Assembly: GCA_050486405.1 (NCBI GenBank)
Contig: JBJHDF010000001.1
Location: 177,593-241,592 of the forward strand
DNA: 64,000 bases
DNA from: JBJHDF01 sp050486405
GTDB lineage: Bacteria; Pseudomonadota; Gammaproteobacteria; Pseudomonadales; Cellvibrionaceae
Direction: 5' to 3'
The position numbers and the translations under genes are program-made. Shown here in pieces: positions 53,108 to 62,344 of the stretch (the stretch's first letter is position 1; each line of letters begins with the position of its first letter). The notes under the pieces are model-generated. The model worked only from the letters and a program-made list of their open reading frames with translations. It ran no database searches and was not told where the DNA came from.

Positions 53108-53113
53108 TATAAT
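53108..53113 (+). promoter_or_regulatory. -10 element for the PBP1A gene
   Basis: A perfect TATAAT lies about 50 bases before the start codon. The -35 position is weak. Confidence 0.4.
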
Positions 53114-53163
53114 GCGGTCTAAGGCCTCTCAAATCAGCTAACTTGTTAATTATCATAGAAAAA

Positions 53164-55665
53164 ATGCCCCTAAAAAATTCTTGGCTCACCGTCGTTTTTT
53201 GGCTTTCACTGGCCGGAATCAGTGTTATCTCGGTCACATTTGGCGGCCTCTACCTCTATTTGAGCCCAAAACTGCCCGATGTGGAGACCCTGAGGGACGT
53301 GCGCCTGCAGACCCCCCTGCGGGTCTATTCCAGCGATGGCCTGCTGATCGGCGAGTTCGGCGAGCAGCGGCGGCAACCCATTCGCTACGAAGACACACCG
53401 GAATTGTTTATCCAAGCTTTATTATCGGCCGAAGATGACCGGTTTTTCGAGCACGGCGGCGTCTCTATCCGGGGACTTTTGCGAGCGGCATCACAATTAT
53501 TGCAATCGGGGCAGATCCAGGGCGGGGGCAGCACCATCACCATGCAGTTGGCGCGTGATTTTTTCCTGACCCGCCGTCAGACCTTTACCCGCAAGTTCAA
53601 CGAGATTCTGCTAACGCTGCATATCGAAAAGCAGTTCAGCAAAGAGGAGATCATCGAGCTGTTCAACAACAAGATGTTCTTCGGCAACCGGGCCTACGGC
53701 ATCCAGGCGGCGGCCCAGGTCTACTACGGCCAGGATATCCGCGATCTGGACGTGGAACACTTTGCCATGATCGTCGGCGTGCTCAAGGCCCCCTCCGCCT
53801 TCAACCCCCTGGCCAACCCCCGGCGGGCCATGATCCGCCGGGACTGGATACTGGGCCGCATGCTGACCCTGGGCTACATCGATCAGGAGACCCACGACCG
53901 GGCCGTCGCCACCCCCAACACCGCCCGTTACCACGGCCTGACGCTGGATCTCTACGCGCCCTATGTGGCGGAAATGGCGCGCCGCGAAGCCCTGGATCGC
54001 TTTGGCGACGACGCCTACAACGACGGCTATCTGGTCTACACCACCGTGGACAGCCGCCTTCAGTCCCGGGCCCAGCAGGCGGTGGTGGACGGCCTGCTCA
54101 CCTACGACCGCCGCCACGGTTACCGGGGGCCGGAACAGACCCTTGACTTGCCCCAGGATGACGACTACAGCGACTGGCTTCGCAGTCTCATCAGCCTGCC
54201 CGCCTATGGCGGCCTGCTGCCCGCCGCCGTGATGTCCGTCGACGAACGCTCCGCCGAACTGCTGCTGGCCAACGGCGAGCAGATCACCTTGGAGTGGGAT
54301 CAGGGGTTGTCCGCCGCTCGCCGTTACATCAACGAGAATAGCCGCGGACCGGCACCACAGAACGCAGAGGACGTTCTCACCCCAGGGGACGTGGTCCGCC
54401 TGTCCGTCGCCGATGACGGGCGCTGGCACCTCAGCCAGGTGCCCGCCGTGCAGGGCGCCATGGTTGCCCTGGACCCAAACAACGGCGCCATCCGCTCCAT
54501 GGTGGGCGGTTTCGATTTTCGCCAGAGCCATTTCAACCGCGTGAGCCAGGCGACGCGACAGCCGGGCTCCAGCTTCAAGCCCTTTATCTATGCCGCCGCC
54601 CTGGACAACGGCTTTACGCCGGCCTCCATTGTCAACGACGCTCCCATCGTCATTGAGGACGCCAGCCTGGAGGGCGCCTGGCGCCCGGAAAACGACGGCG
54701 GCATATTCTACGGCCCCACCCGCTTGCGTCAGGCGCTGTATCGCTCGCGCAACATTGTTTCCATCCGGGTACTGCGCGATATCGGCATGTTCAACGCCCA
54801 GAGCGCACTGGAGCGCTTCGGCTTCGACGTGGAGCGCATGCCCCGGGACCTGACCCTGGCGCTGGGCAGTCACGCCCTGACGCCGCTGCAAATCGCCAGC
54901 GGCTACGCCGTCATCGCCAACGGCGGCTACCGGGTGGAGCCCCATATCGTTCAGCGCATTGAGCATGTGCGCGACGGTGTGGTCTATGAGGCCAAACCCG
55001 CTACTGTCTGCCGCAACTGTGACGCCAAGCCACAGAGTGAGGAAGAAACGCCGGAGGAAGAGGAGAGTCCGCAACTGATTCCGGCCACACCCGCCCGCCT
55101 GACGATTCTTTCCGAGCAGGCCGGCTTCAACCCGGGCGGCAAACCACTGAGCGCGCCAGAACCCCTACCCCAGGCGGAACGGGTGTTTGACCCCCGCACC
55201 ATGTATATCCTGGACTCCATGCTCAAGGACGTCATAGTGCGGGGCACCGGCCGGCGGGCGCGGGTGCTGGAAAGGGCGGACATCGCCGGCAAAACGGGCA
55301 CCACCAACGGCCCAAGGGACGCCTGGTTCGGCGGCTACAGCCCGGATATGGTGACGGTGTCCTGGGTGGGCTTCGACCAGAACACCTCCCTGGGTCGGGG
55401 TGAATATGGCGGCGTCGCCGCCCTGCCCATCTGGATCGACTTTATGGCCGAGGCGCTGGCGGGCAAGCCGGAAAACCACATGCCGCAACCGGATGGTATC
55501 GTGACCGTGCGCATCAACCCCGAGACCGGTCGACGCGCCCGCCCCGGCGACAGCAACGCCATTTTCGAGATTTTCCGCGCCGAGGACGCACCGCCCCTGG
55601 AAAGCGGAAGTTCGGGAGAAGACGACAGGTCCGACAGCGACCGCTTGCCAGATGAGTTATTTTAG
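53164..55665 (+). CDS. mrcA: Penicillin-binding protein 1A, bifunctional
   Basis: 833 residues from ATG 53164; a TTG at 53143 is in frame but gives no better N-terminus. One membrane anchor is followed by the GT51 glycosyltransferase (EDDRFFEHGG, GGSTITMQLARDFFLT, KEEIIELFNNKMFFGN), an OB-type insert, and the transpeptidase. The last shows the active serine in PGSSFKPFIYA, SRN (YRSRNIVS) and KTGTTN. It builds and cross-links peptidoglycan. The 3' end overlaps the convergent nuclease gene by four bases. Confidence 0.95.
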   Translation: MPLKNSWLTVVFWLSLAGISVISVTFGGLYLYLSPKLPDVETLRDVRLQTPLRVYSSDGLLIGEFGEQRRQPIRYEDTPELFIQALLSAEDDRFFEHGGVSIRGLLRAASQLLQSGQIQGGGSTITMQLARDFFLTRRQTFTRKFNEILLTLHIEKQFSKEEIIELFNNKMFFGNRAYGIQAAAQVYYGQDIRDLDVEHFAMIVGVLKAPSAFNPLANPRRAMIRRDWILGRMLTLGYIDQETHDRAVATPNTARYHGLTLDLYAPYVAEMARREALDRFGDDAYNDGYLVYTTVDSRLQSRAQQAVVDGLLTYDRRHGYRGPEQTLDLPQDDDYSDWLRSLISLPAYGGLLPAAVMSVDERSAELLLANGEQITLEWDQGLSAARRYINENSRGPAPQNAEDVLTPGDVVRLSVADDGRWHLSQVPAVQGAMVALDPNNGAIRSMVGGFDFRQSHFNRVSQATRQPGSSFKPFIYAAALDNGFTPASIVNDAPIVIEDASLEGAWRPENDGGIFYGPTRLRQALYRSRNIVSIRVLRDIGMFNAQSALERFGFDVERMPRDLTLALGSHALTPLQIASGYAVIANGGYRVEPHIVQRIEHVRDGVVYEAKPATVCRNCDAKPQSEEETPEEEESPQLIPATPARLTILSEQAGFNPGGKPLSAPEPLPQAERVFDPRTMYILDSMLKDVIVRGTGRRARVLERADIAGKTGTTNGPRDAWFGGYSPDMVTVSWVGFDQNTSLGRGEYGGVAALPIWIDFMAEALAGKPENHMPQPDGIVTVRINPETGRRARPGDSNAIFEIFRAEDAPPLESGSSGEDDRSDSDRLPDELF

Positions 55666-56504
55666 TCGAGGAAGTGTGCCGAATGGGGCGTGCGCAGCGG
55701 CAACATCAGGGGCTTAAAGCCACGTCGGGCCGCAGCGGAGTCGGAGCGGTCGACGATCCAACCGCGCACCTCCACCCGTCGGCCCAGCCAGTCGGACCAG
55801 GTTTCACCGGGGAAATGGCGCTCCTGGTCCTCCGCTGACACCTGCAACACCAGGGGGCCGTCCAGTTCCAGCCAGACGCTGCCGCCGGCGCGGGTGACCT
55901 TTGCAACCCGCCCCTGCACCAGACGAAAACCGGCGTGGGAGCGGTTCAGATTGCCCGCGGCCACAGGCGCCAGGGCCGGCACAGCCCAAACCCCCAACCC
56001 CTGCTGCCGCGCCCGCAACTCCTGCCGCGCAAAGCAGTCTGCCTGGGCCAGGCTGGGCGGCACCACCACCTGAAACGCCAGGCCCCGGGCCAACAGATGG
56101 GCTTCCAGGCTGCGCTGCCGGCTATCGTAGATATAGGCCAGGGTGCGGCCGAAGCGATCCTCGCGCCGGACGTCGTAGGACAGATAAACCCGCTTGTCGT
56201 CAGCGAAGAAATCCATCACCGCCCGCCGGGCCTCCCGGGCCAATGGCTCGTCCGGCTCGCCGTCGCGTCCCAGTTCCGGCGCATCCACTCCCAGGAACCG
56301 CACCCGGCGGCCATCTTCCAGACGCAGGGTATCGCCGTCGATCACCCGTTCCAGCCGGGCCTGTTCCAGAGCCCCTTCGGGCGGGCAGTCGTCGGACCAG
56401 GCGGCGGGAACAAACAACAGGCAGGCAGTGAGCGCCCATACAGAGCGCACACACAAAAAGCCAAGGCCCCAGGGCGTTGGCTTTTTGCGGAATTCAGTGA
56501 GCAT
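55662..56504 (-). CDS. Thermonuclease-family (SNase-like) exported protein
   Basis: About 280 residues from ATG 56504. A hydrophobic signal (VWALTACLLFVPAAWS) precedes a staphylococcal-nuclease domain: VIDGDTLRLEDGRRVRFLGVDAPEL, with REDRFGRTLAYIY carrying the second Arg. The C-terminal 100 residues resemble an OB-like extension. It could be a secreted nuclease or an envelope protein with a dead SNase fold. Codons 6-17 lie inside the rpmE terminator, so GTG 56450, just after it, is a rival start. Confidence 0.75.
   Translation of the reverse strand: MLTEFRKKPTPWGLGFLCVRSVWALTACLLFVPAAWSDDCPPEGALEQARLERVIDGDTLRLEDGRRVRFLGVDAPELGRDGEPDEPLAREARRAVMDFFADDKRVYLSYDVRREDRFGRTLAYIYDSRQRSLEAHLLARGLAFQVVVPPSLAQADCFARQELRARQQGLGVWAVPALAPVAAGNLNRSHAGFRLVQGRVAKVTRAGGSVWLELDGPLVLQVSAEDQERHFPGETWSDWLGRRVEVRGWIVDRSDSAAARRGFKPLMLPLRTPHSAHFLD
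56454..56487 (-). terminator. rpmE terminator, overlapping the nuclease gene's 5' end
   Basis: Arms CAAAAAGCCAA (56454-56464) and TTGGCTTTTTG (56477-56487) enclose a GC-rich loop. The T-rich outer arm makes it an intrinsic terminator for rpmE on the minus strand, and it is also T-rich on the other strand. Confidence 0.75.
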
Positions 56505-56529
56505 CCCTTGCCCCTGGCAGACTCTGCGC

Positions 56530-56748
56530 TTACTTCTTGCCGCCGATGCGGCTGCCGAAGCGCTTGGTGAAGCGGTCGATACGGCCGCCGGTGTCCACGA
56601 TTTTCTGCTTGCCGGTATAGAAAGGGTGGCACTCGGAGCAGACGTCGACGTGGAAGTCCTTGCCCAGGGTTGAGCGGGTCTTGATGGTGTTGCCACAACT
56701 GCAGGTGGCCGTCACTTCGGTGTACGCGGGATGGATATCAGCTTTCAT
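56530..56748 (-). CDS. rpmE: Ribosomal protein L31, zinc-binding form
   Basis: 72 residues. The zinc ligands are C16 and C18 (TCSCGN) and C37 and C40 (DVCSECHPFYTGK), so this is the zinc-containing (C+) L31. Length and the C-terminal GRIDRFTKRFG are standard. It is divergent from priA, as in many gammaproteobacteria. Confidence 0.97.
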   Translation of the reverse strand: MKADIHPAYTEVTATCSCGNTIKTRSTLGKDFHVDVCSECHPFYTGKQKIVDTGGRIDRFTKRFGSRIGGKK

Positions 56749-56933
56749 GGGTTAACCTTTTCGTCTCTGGCGCCGCCACCCGGGCTTGAGCCGGGCACCG
56801 CACCTGCGTTTTGTCAGGAGCGCGGATACTACCAGAAATACGCCGGGACGCAAGGAAAATCCGCCCCGCGTGGCCAGCACCCAGCAGCAACTGCTATAGT
56901 GCCCCTCCGCCGAATCCGGAAGACCCGCGTACC

Positions 56934-59171
56934 GTGCCAGCCGCCGACACCCATGCCCAACCCTGCCTGCAGGTGGCCGTGCCCGTCCCCCTGCGACGGC
57001 GCTTCGACTACCTGCCTCCGGAGGATGCAGACCCGGTTGAGGTCTGGCAGTGGCAGCCGGGCTGCCGCATCCGGGTGCCCTTCGGCCCCCAGGAGCTGGT
57101 GGGCGTGCTGCTGGCCGTGGTGCCTTACACCCCCCCCAGCGACTGGGAACTGCGCCCGGCCCTGGCGCGTCTGGACGCGGAGCCGGTGCTGCCCCCGGGA
57201 CTGCTGGACCTGTGCCTCTGGGCCGCCGACTACTACCAGTGCCCGCCGGGCGAAGCACTGCACACCGCCCTGCCGGCTCTGCTGCGCCAGGGCGAAGCGG
57301 CGGCACTGAAGGAAGACCCGGTCTGGTGCCTGACCACCGAAGGCAAGGGCCTGCCCGAAGGCGCCCTGAAAAAAGCCAAACGCCAGGCGCAACTGCTGGC
57401 GCTGCTGCAGGAGCGCCAGCAACTGCACCAGTCCGACCTGAAAGCCCTGGATATCCCCACCGCCGCCCTGCGTGCCCTGCAGGACAAGGGGCTGGTGCGC
57501 GCCCTGGAGAGCGCCCCACCCCAACTGCCGGAACCGGGCGCGCCCGTCCTGCGCGAGGCAGCCCTGACCCTGAACCGGGAGCAGAGCGCCGCGCTGGAGG
57601 CCATTGACCCGTCGACCTTTCAGGTGAGTCTGCTGGATGGCACCACCGGCAGCGGCAAGACCGAGGTCTACCTGCAGGCCATCGCCCGGGTACTGGAGGC
57701 CGGCCGCCAGGCGCTGGTGCTGGTACCGGAAATCGGCCTGACTCCCCAGACCCTGGCTCGCTTTGAGCGACGCTTTGCCCAGCCGGTGGTGGCCCTGCAC
57801 TCGGGCCTGAACGACCGCGAGCGGCTCAATGCCTGGTTGCGCGCCGCCAGCGGCGAGGCCCGGGTGGTGATCGGCACCCGCTCGGCTGTTTTCACGCCCC
57901 TGCCCACGCCGGGCATCATCATCGTCGACGAGGAGCACGACGGCTCCTTCAAGCAGCAGGACGGCTTTCGCTACTCGGCCCGGGATCTGGCGGCGGTACG
58001 GGCCCACCGGGAACAGATTCCCCTGCTGCTGGGCAGCGCCACTCCCTCCCTGGAAACCCTCAACAACGCCCGGCTGGGCCGCTACCAGCAGTTGCGCCTG
58101 ACGCGCCGGGCCGGCGCCGCGCGACCGCCGGTCGTTCATCTGCAGGACATCCGCAGCCGCCCCCTGCAGGAGGGCTTCAGCCAGCACACCCTGGAGGCCA
58201 TCGGCGCCGAAATCGCCACCGGCAACCAGGTGCTGGTATTCATCAACCGCCGGGGCTACGCCCCCACCCTGCAGTGCCACGACTGCGGCTGGCTGGCGGA
58301 ATGCAACCACTGCGACGCGCGCATGACGGTGCACAACTCGCCCCCTCACCTGCACTGTCACCACTGCGACCACCAGCGCCCCCTGCCCCGGCGCTGCCCG
58401 GAGTGCCACAGCAGCCGGCTGGAACCCCTGGGCACGGGCACCGAACGCAGCGAGGAATTGCTGGCAGCGCAGTTTCCCCACACCCGGGTGATCCGTGCCG
58501 ACCGGGATTCCACCCGGGGCAAGAACGCCATGAACCGTCTGCTGGAAGAGGTACACAGCGGCGAGCCCTGCATTCTGGTGGGCACCCAGATGCTGGCCAA
58601 GGGTCACCACTTTTCCGATGTCACCCTGGTGGTCATTCTCAACGCCGACGCCGGCCTGTTCAGCACCGACTTTCGCGGCCCCGAGCGCATGGGCCAGTTG
58701 CTGGTGCAGGTGGCGGGCCGCGCCGGACGCGCGGAAAAGCCCGGCAATGTCATTCTGCAGAGCCATCACACCGACCACCCGCTGGTGCAGACTCTGGTGA
58801 ACGAGGGCTACCACGCCTTTGCCGAGCGGGTGCTGCAGGAGCGCCAGGCCACCCGGCTGCCACCCTTTCGCCACCTGGGGCTGCTGCGCGCCGAATCCAA
58901 GCGCGCCGAAAACGCCCGGGCGTTTCTGCAGGCGGCGCTGTTGCTGGCGCGGCAGATTCACCCGCCCAGCCCCGCCATGGGTTATCTGGGGCCGCTGCCG
59001 GCCATGCTGGAAAAGCGCAACAACCGCTACCGCTATCAGTTGCAGTTCAGCGCCAGCCAGCGCAGACCCCTGCAGGCGCTGTTGCAGCAACTGGCGACGC
59101 AACTGGAAAACCACGCCCTGGCCCGGCGCGTGCGCTGGTCCATTGATGTTGACCCGCAGGAGATGGGGTAG
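56934..59171 (+). CDS. priA: Primosomal helicase PriA
   Basis: 745 residues from GTG 56934; the frame opens earlier but the family N-terminus (VAVPVPLRRRFDYLPP) begins near residue 14 of this start. Walker A is GTTGSGKTEVYLQA, and the DEAH-type box VDEEHDGSFKQQ. Zinc-binding cysteines are in CHDCGWLAECNHCDAR, CHHCDH and CPECHS. It restarts collapsed replication forks. A TATAGT -10 lies at about 56895-56900. Confidence 0.96.
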   Translation: MPAADTHAQPCLQVAVPVPLRRRFDYLPPEDADPVEVWQWQPGCRIRVPFGPQELVGVLLAVVPYTPPSDWELRPALARLDAEPVLPPGLLDLCLWAADYYQCPPGEALHTALPALLRQGEAAALKEDPVWCLTTEGKGLPEGALKKAKRQAQLLALLQERQQLHQSDLKALDIPTAALRALQDKGLVRALESAPPQLPEPGAPVLREAALTLNREQSAALEAIDPSTFQVSLLDGTTGSGKTEVYLQAIARVLEAGRQALVLVPEIGLTPQTLARFERRFAQPVVALHSGLNDRERLNAWLRAASGEARVVIGTRSAVFTPLPTPGIIIVDEEHDGSFKQQDGFRYSARDLAAVRAHREQIPLLLGSATPSLETLNNARLGRYQQLRLTRRAGAARPPVVHLQDIRSRPLQEGFSQHTLEAIGAEIATGNQVLVFINRRGYAPTLQCHDCGWLAECNHCDARMTVHNSPPHLHCHHCDHQRPLPRRCPECHSSRLEPLGTGTERSEELLAAQFPHTRVIRADRDSTRGKNAMNRLLEEVHSGEPCILVGTQMLAKGHHFSDVTLVVILNADAGLFSTDFRGPERMGQLLVQVAGRAGRAEKPGNVILQSHHTDHPLVQTLVNEGYHAFAERVLQERQATRLPPFRHLGLLRAESKRAENARAFLQAALLLARQIHPPSPAMGYLGPLPAMLEKRNNRYRYQLQFSASQRRPLQALLQQLATQLENHALARRVRWSIDVDPQEMG

Positions 59172-59182
59172 CTGCCAACGGC

Positions 59183-59284
59183 GGAGATTGGGGTACAGTT
59201 TCCGGGACACGCCGCAAGTACTTCCCTGTAGCTCGCCGCCGACGTCCTGTCGGCGATGGTCCCGGAAGCTGCACCCCAATCTCC
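59183..59284. repeat. Long structured intergenic hairpin
   Basis: Arms 59183-59208 and 59259-59284 pair over 26 positions with one mismatch and one G-U. The apical region carries a second 7-bp hairpin (CGCCGAC 59237-59243 with GTCGGCG 59249-59255). The inner text (CACGCCGCAAGTA...CCTGTAGCTCG) resembles an intergenic palindrome family I recall from marine gammaproteobacteria. It lies between two co-directional genes and lacks a U-tract. Confidence 0.6.
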
Positions 59285-59368
59285 CGAACTGTTGGAATGC
59301 GAAGGTGCTGGTAACCCTCCAATGAAAACTGATTTACAATGGCGACGCCATCGCCAAGACATGAGTTT

Positions 59369-59971
59369 ATGACCAAAGACTTTGCCAAGAAGCGCCCCCC
59401 GCAGAAACGCAGCCGCCCCAGAAGTCAGGTGCCCGGCTGGGTATGGTTGTTTACCGGCTGTGTGCTGGGTGCCTTTATCGCCTTTCTGGTCTACCTCTGG
59501 GGCCTGACGCCGGACGATCGCCCCCGGGAGCAACCCATGGCCCTGGCGCCGCAAGAACCCGAACAGGTACAGCCCGACACCCGCCCCGAACGGGAAATCC
59601 CCAAGCCGCGTTTCGACTTCTACAAACTGTTGCAGGACAGCGAAGTGATCGTACCCGCCACCGAACCGGCGGCGCCCACCCAGGATGAACGGCCGAGCGC
59701 CCAGCCAGCCGAACCCGGTGTGGAATATGTGCTGCAGGTGGGCTCCTTCCGCAACGCCGCCGACGCCGATCGCCTGCGGGCGGAACTGCTGTTGCTCAAT
59801 CTCACCGCCTACACCGAGCAGGTGACGCTGCGCGAGGGTGAGCGCTGGCACCGGGTGCTGGTGGGCCCCTTCGACAACCAGTCGCGCCTGTCCAGCGCCC
59901 GCTCCACCCTGGTGTCCAACCAGTACAACGCCCTGGTCCTCAAGCGCAGCCTGGACACGCCGGCGCCCTGA
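59369..59971 (+). CDS. SPOR-domain protein, FtsN-like
   Basis: 200 residues from ATG 59369. A basic cytoplasmic start (MTKDFAKKRPPQKRSRPR) precedes one membrane helix (WVWLFTGCVLGAFIAFLVYLW), a Pro/Glu-rich linker and a C-terminal SPOR domain (YVLQVGSFRNAADADRLRAELLLL, WHRVLVGPF). The layout and the place between priA and hslV match FtsN, the activator of septal peptidoglycan synthesis, although this copy is short. Confidence 0.85.
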   Translation: MTKDFAKKRPPQKRSRPRSQVPGWVWLFTGCVLGAFIAFLVYLWGLTPDDRPREQPMALAPQEPEQVQPDTRPEREIPKPRFDFYKLLQDSEVIVPATEPAAPTQDERPSAQPAEPGVEYVLQVGSFRNAADADRLRAELLLLNLTAYTEQVTLREGERWHRVLVGPFDNQSRLSSARSTLVSNQYNALVLKRSLDTPAP

Positions 59972-60035
59972 CATTGAAATCCGGCCGGCCGCCCCCACCT
60001 TGGTGTTTCACCCTGAGCATTTCCAAGGACTCCCT

Positions 60036-60575
60036 GTGGAACAATACCGTGGTACAACCATTCTCTCCGTACGCCGCAACAATCAGGTGGTGATTGGCGG
60101 GGACGGCCAGGTCTCCCTGGGCAACACCGTCATGAAAGGCAACGCCCGCAAGGTGCGCCGCCTCTACAAGGATCAGGTGATCGCCGGTTTTGCCGGCGGC
60201 ACCGCCGACGCCTTTACCCTGTTTGAGCGCTTTGAAAGCAAGCTGGAAGCCCACGGCGGGCAACTGGTCAGAGCAGCCGTCGAACTGGCCAAGGACTGGC
60301 GCACCGACCGCGCCCTGCGTCGGCTGGAAGCGCTGCTGGCGGTGGCGGACAAGGAGGCGTCACTGATCATCACCGGCAACGGCGACGTGATCCAGCCCGA
60401 AGACGACCTGATCGCCATCGGCTCCGGCGGCCCCTACGCCCAGTCTGCGGCGCGCGCACTGCTGGACAATACCGAACTGGATGCCCGCAGCATTGTCGGG
60501 AAAGGGCTGACCATCGCCGGCGACATCTGCATCTACACCAACCACAACCAGACCATCGAAGTGCTGGAATACTGA
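60036..60575 (+). CDS. hslV: ATP-dependent protease subunit HslV
   Basis: 179 residues from GTG 60036 (AAGGA upstream). The mature N-terminal nucleophile is Thr in RGTTILSVRR, after autoprocessing. GGDGQVSLGN and MKGNARKVRRL are typical. It forms the proteolytic core of HslUV. hslU follows by 20 bases. Confidence 0.97.
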   Translation: MEQYRGTTILSVRRNNQVVIGGDGQVSLGNTVMKGNARKVRRLYKDQVIAGFAGGTADAFTLFERFESKLEAHGGQLVRAAVELAKDWRTDRALRRLEALLAVADKEASLIITGNGDVIQPEDDLIAIGSGGPYAQSAARALLDNTELDARSIVGKGLTIAGDICIYTNHNQTIEVLEY

Positions 60576-60595
60576 CCGCGAGCGAGCTGTACACC

Positions 60596-61915
60596 ATGTC
60601 TGCCATGACCCCCCGGGAAATCGTCCACGCCCTGGACAAACACATCATCGGCCAGCAGGACGCCAAGCGCGCCGTGGCCATCGCCCTGCGCAACCGCTGG
60701 CGCCGCATGCAGGTGGATGAAAACCTGCGCCCCGAGATCACCCCGAAAAACATTCTCATGATCGGCCCCACCGGCGTCGGCAAAACCGAAATCGCCCGGC
60801 GCCTGGCGAAACTGGCCAATGCGCCCTTTATCAAGGTGGAAGCCACCAAGTTTACCGAAGTCGGCTACGTGGGCCGCGACGTGGAATCCATAGTCCGCGA
60901 CCTGGTGGACATGTCCATCAAGATGCACCGGGAACAGGCACTCAAGGGTGTGCAACACCGGGCCGCCGAGGCCGCCGAGGAGCGCATCCTCGACGCCCTG
61001 CTACCACCACCCCGGGGCGGCGAGCCCCCGAAGGATGCCTCTTCCACCCGGCAGGTTTTCCGCAAGAAACTGCGCGAAGGCGATCTGAATGACAAGGAAA
61101 TCGAAATCGACCTGGCCGCCACCACCATGGGCGTGGAAATCATGGCGCCGCCCGGCATGGAAGACATGACCAGCCAGTTGCAACAGATGTTCTCCTCCAT
61201 GTCCCAGGGCAAGACCAAAAAGACCCGGCTCACCGTCAAACAGGCGTTCAAACTGCTGCAGGACGAAGAGGCCGGCAAGCTGATCAACGACGAAGACATC
61301 CGCACCCAGGCGGTGGAGGCGGCCGAGCAGAACGGCATCGTCTTTATCGACGAAATCGACAAGGTTGCCAAGCGCGGCGAAACCGGCGGCGGCGCCGACG
61401 TCTCCCGGGAAGGCGTGCAGCGCGACCTGTTGCCGCTGATCGAAGGCTGCACCGTAAGCACCAAGCACGGCATGATCAAAACCGACCATATTCTGTTCAT
61501 CACCTCCGGTGCTTTCCACGTCAGCAAACCCTCGGATCTGATACCGGAGCTACAGGGCCGGCTGCCCATTCGCGTGGAACTCACCGCCCTGACACCGGAC
61601 GACTTCCAGCGCATTCTCACCGAACCCAGCGCCTCTCTCACCGAGCAGCATCAGGCCTTGCTGCGCACCGAAGGCGTGGAAATCCGTTTCAACGAAGACG
61701 GCATCCGCCGCATCGCCGAAACCGCCTGGGAGGTGAACGAACGCACGGAAAACATCGGCGCCCGTCGCCTGCACACCATTCTCGAACGGTTGCTGGAAGA
61801 CATCTCCTTCGCCGCCGATGGCAGTCAGGGGCCGGTCACCATCGACGGCGCCTATGTGGACGAACACCTGGGCGAGCTGGCGAAAAACGAAGACCTCAGC
61901 CGCTACATTCTCTGA
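60596..61915 (+). CDS. hslU: HslU, ATPase subunit of the HslUV protease
   Basis: 439 residues. Walker A is GPTGVGKTEIARRLA, the pore loop GYVGRDVES, an I-domain with an acidic/Gln-rich insert (about 110-240), Walker B GIVFIDEIDK and the C-terminal sensor region end in LSRYIL, the tail that inserts into HslV. It unfolds substrates for HslV. Confidence 0.97.
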   Translation: MSAMTPREIVHALDKHIIGQQDAKRAVAIALRNRWRRMQVDENLRPEITPKNILMIGPTGVGKTEIARRLAKLANAPFIKVEATKFTEVGYVGRDVESIVRDLVDMSIKMHREQALKGVQHRAAEAAEERILDALLPPPRGGEPPKDASSTRQVFRKKLREGDLNDKEIEIDLAATTMGVEIMAPPGMEDMTSQLQQMFSSMSQGKTKKTRLTVKQAFKLLQDEEAGKLINDEDIRTQAVEAAEQNGIVFIDEIDKVAKRGETGGGADVSREGVQRDLLPLIEGCTVSTKHGMIKTDHILFITSGAFHVSKPSDLIPELQGRLPIRVELTALTPDDFQRILTEPSASLTEQHQALLRTEGVEIRFNEDGIRRIAETAWEVNERTENIGARRLHTILERLLEDISFAADGSQGPVTIDGAYVDEHLGELAKNEDLSRYIL

Positions 61916-61929
61916 AGGGAGCACAGCCA

Positions 61930-62307
61930 GTGGCCGCGCCAGTCACACCCGGCAAAATCCAGTTACACAGGCAATCCCGGCAACTGGAGCTGCACTTCGG
62001 TGAAGAATCCTGGCGCCTGGACGCCGAATACCTGCGCGTCCACTCCCCCAGCGCCGAAGTCCGCGGCCACGGCAGGGCGATACTGCAAACCGGCAAGAAA
62101 AATGTCGGCATCAAGCAGATTGAAAAGGCCGGCAACTACGCCCTGAAAATCACCTTCGACGACGGCCACGATACCGGTATTTATACCTGGGGTTATCTGC
62201 ACGACCTGTGTGTGAATCGGGAGGCGTATTGGGACAGTTACCTGCAGGCGCTGGAGCAGGTGGGAGCATCGCGGGATCCGGATGTGGGGGTGGTCAGGTT
62301 GGTGTGA
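61930..62307 (+). CDS. DUF971 family protein
   Basis: 125 residues, GTG start. The DUF971 (gamma-butyrobetaine hydroxylase N-terminal-like) motifs are LELHFGEESWRLDAEYLRVHSPSAEVRGHG, GNYALKITFDDGHDTGIYTWGYLHDL. Stand-alone members are small proteins often found beside hslU; a role in Fe-S or Apd-type scaffolding has been proposed for relatives. Confidence 0.9.
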   Translation: MAAPVTPGKIQLHRQSRQLELHFGEESWRLDAEYLRVHSPSAEVRGHGRAILQTGKKNVGIKQIEKAGNYALKITFDDGHDTGIYTWGYLHDLCVNREAYWDSYLQALEQVGASRDPDVGVVRLV

Positions 62308-62323
62308 AACAGGATAGAAGGAG

Positions 62324-62344
62324 AAAGGGGACAGATTTATTTTC
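62324..62344. repeat. GGGGACAGATTTATT-type repeat, copy 1
   Basis: AAAGGGGACAGATTTATTTT begins here, between the convergent DUF971 and protease genes, and reaches into the stop codon of the protease. Matching copies occur at 63345 and 63543-63581 next to the RAYT transposase. Confidence 0.7.
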
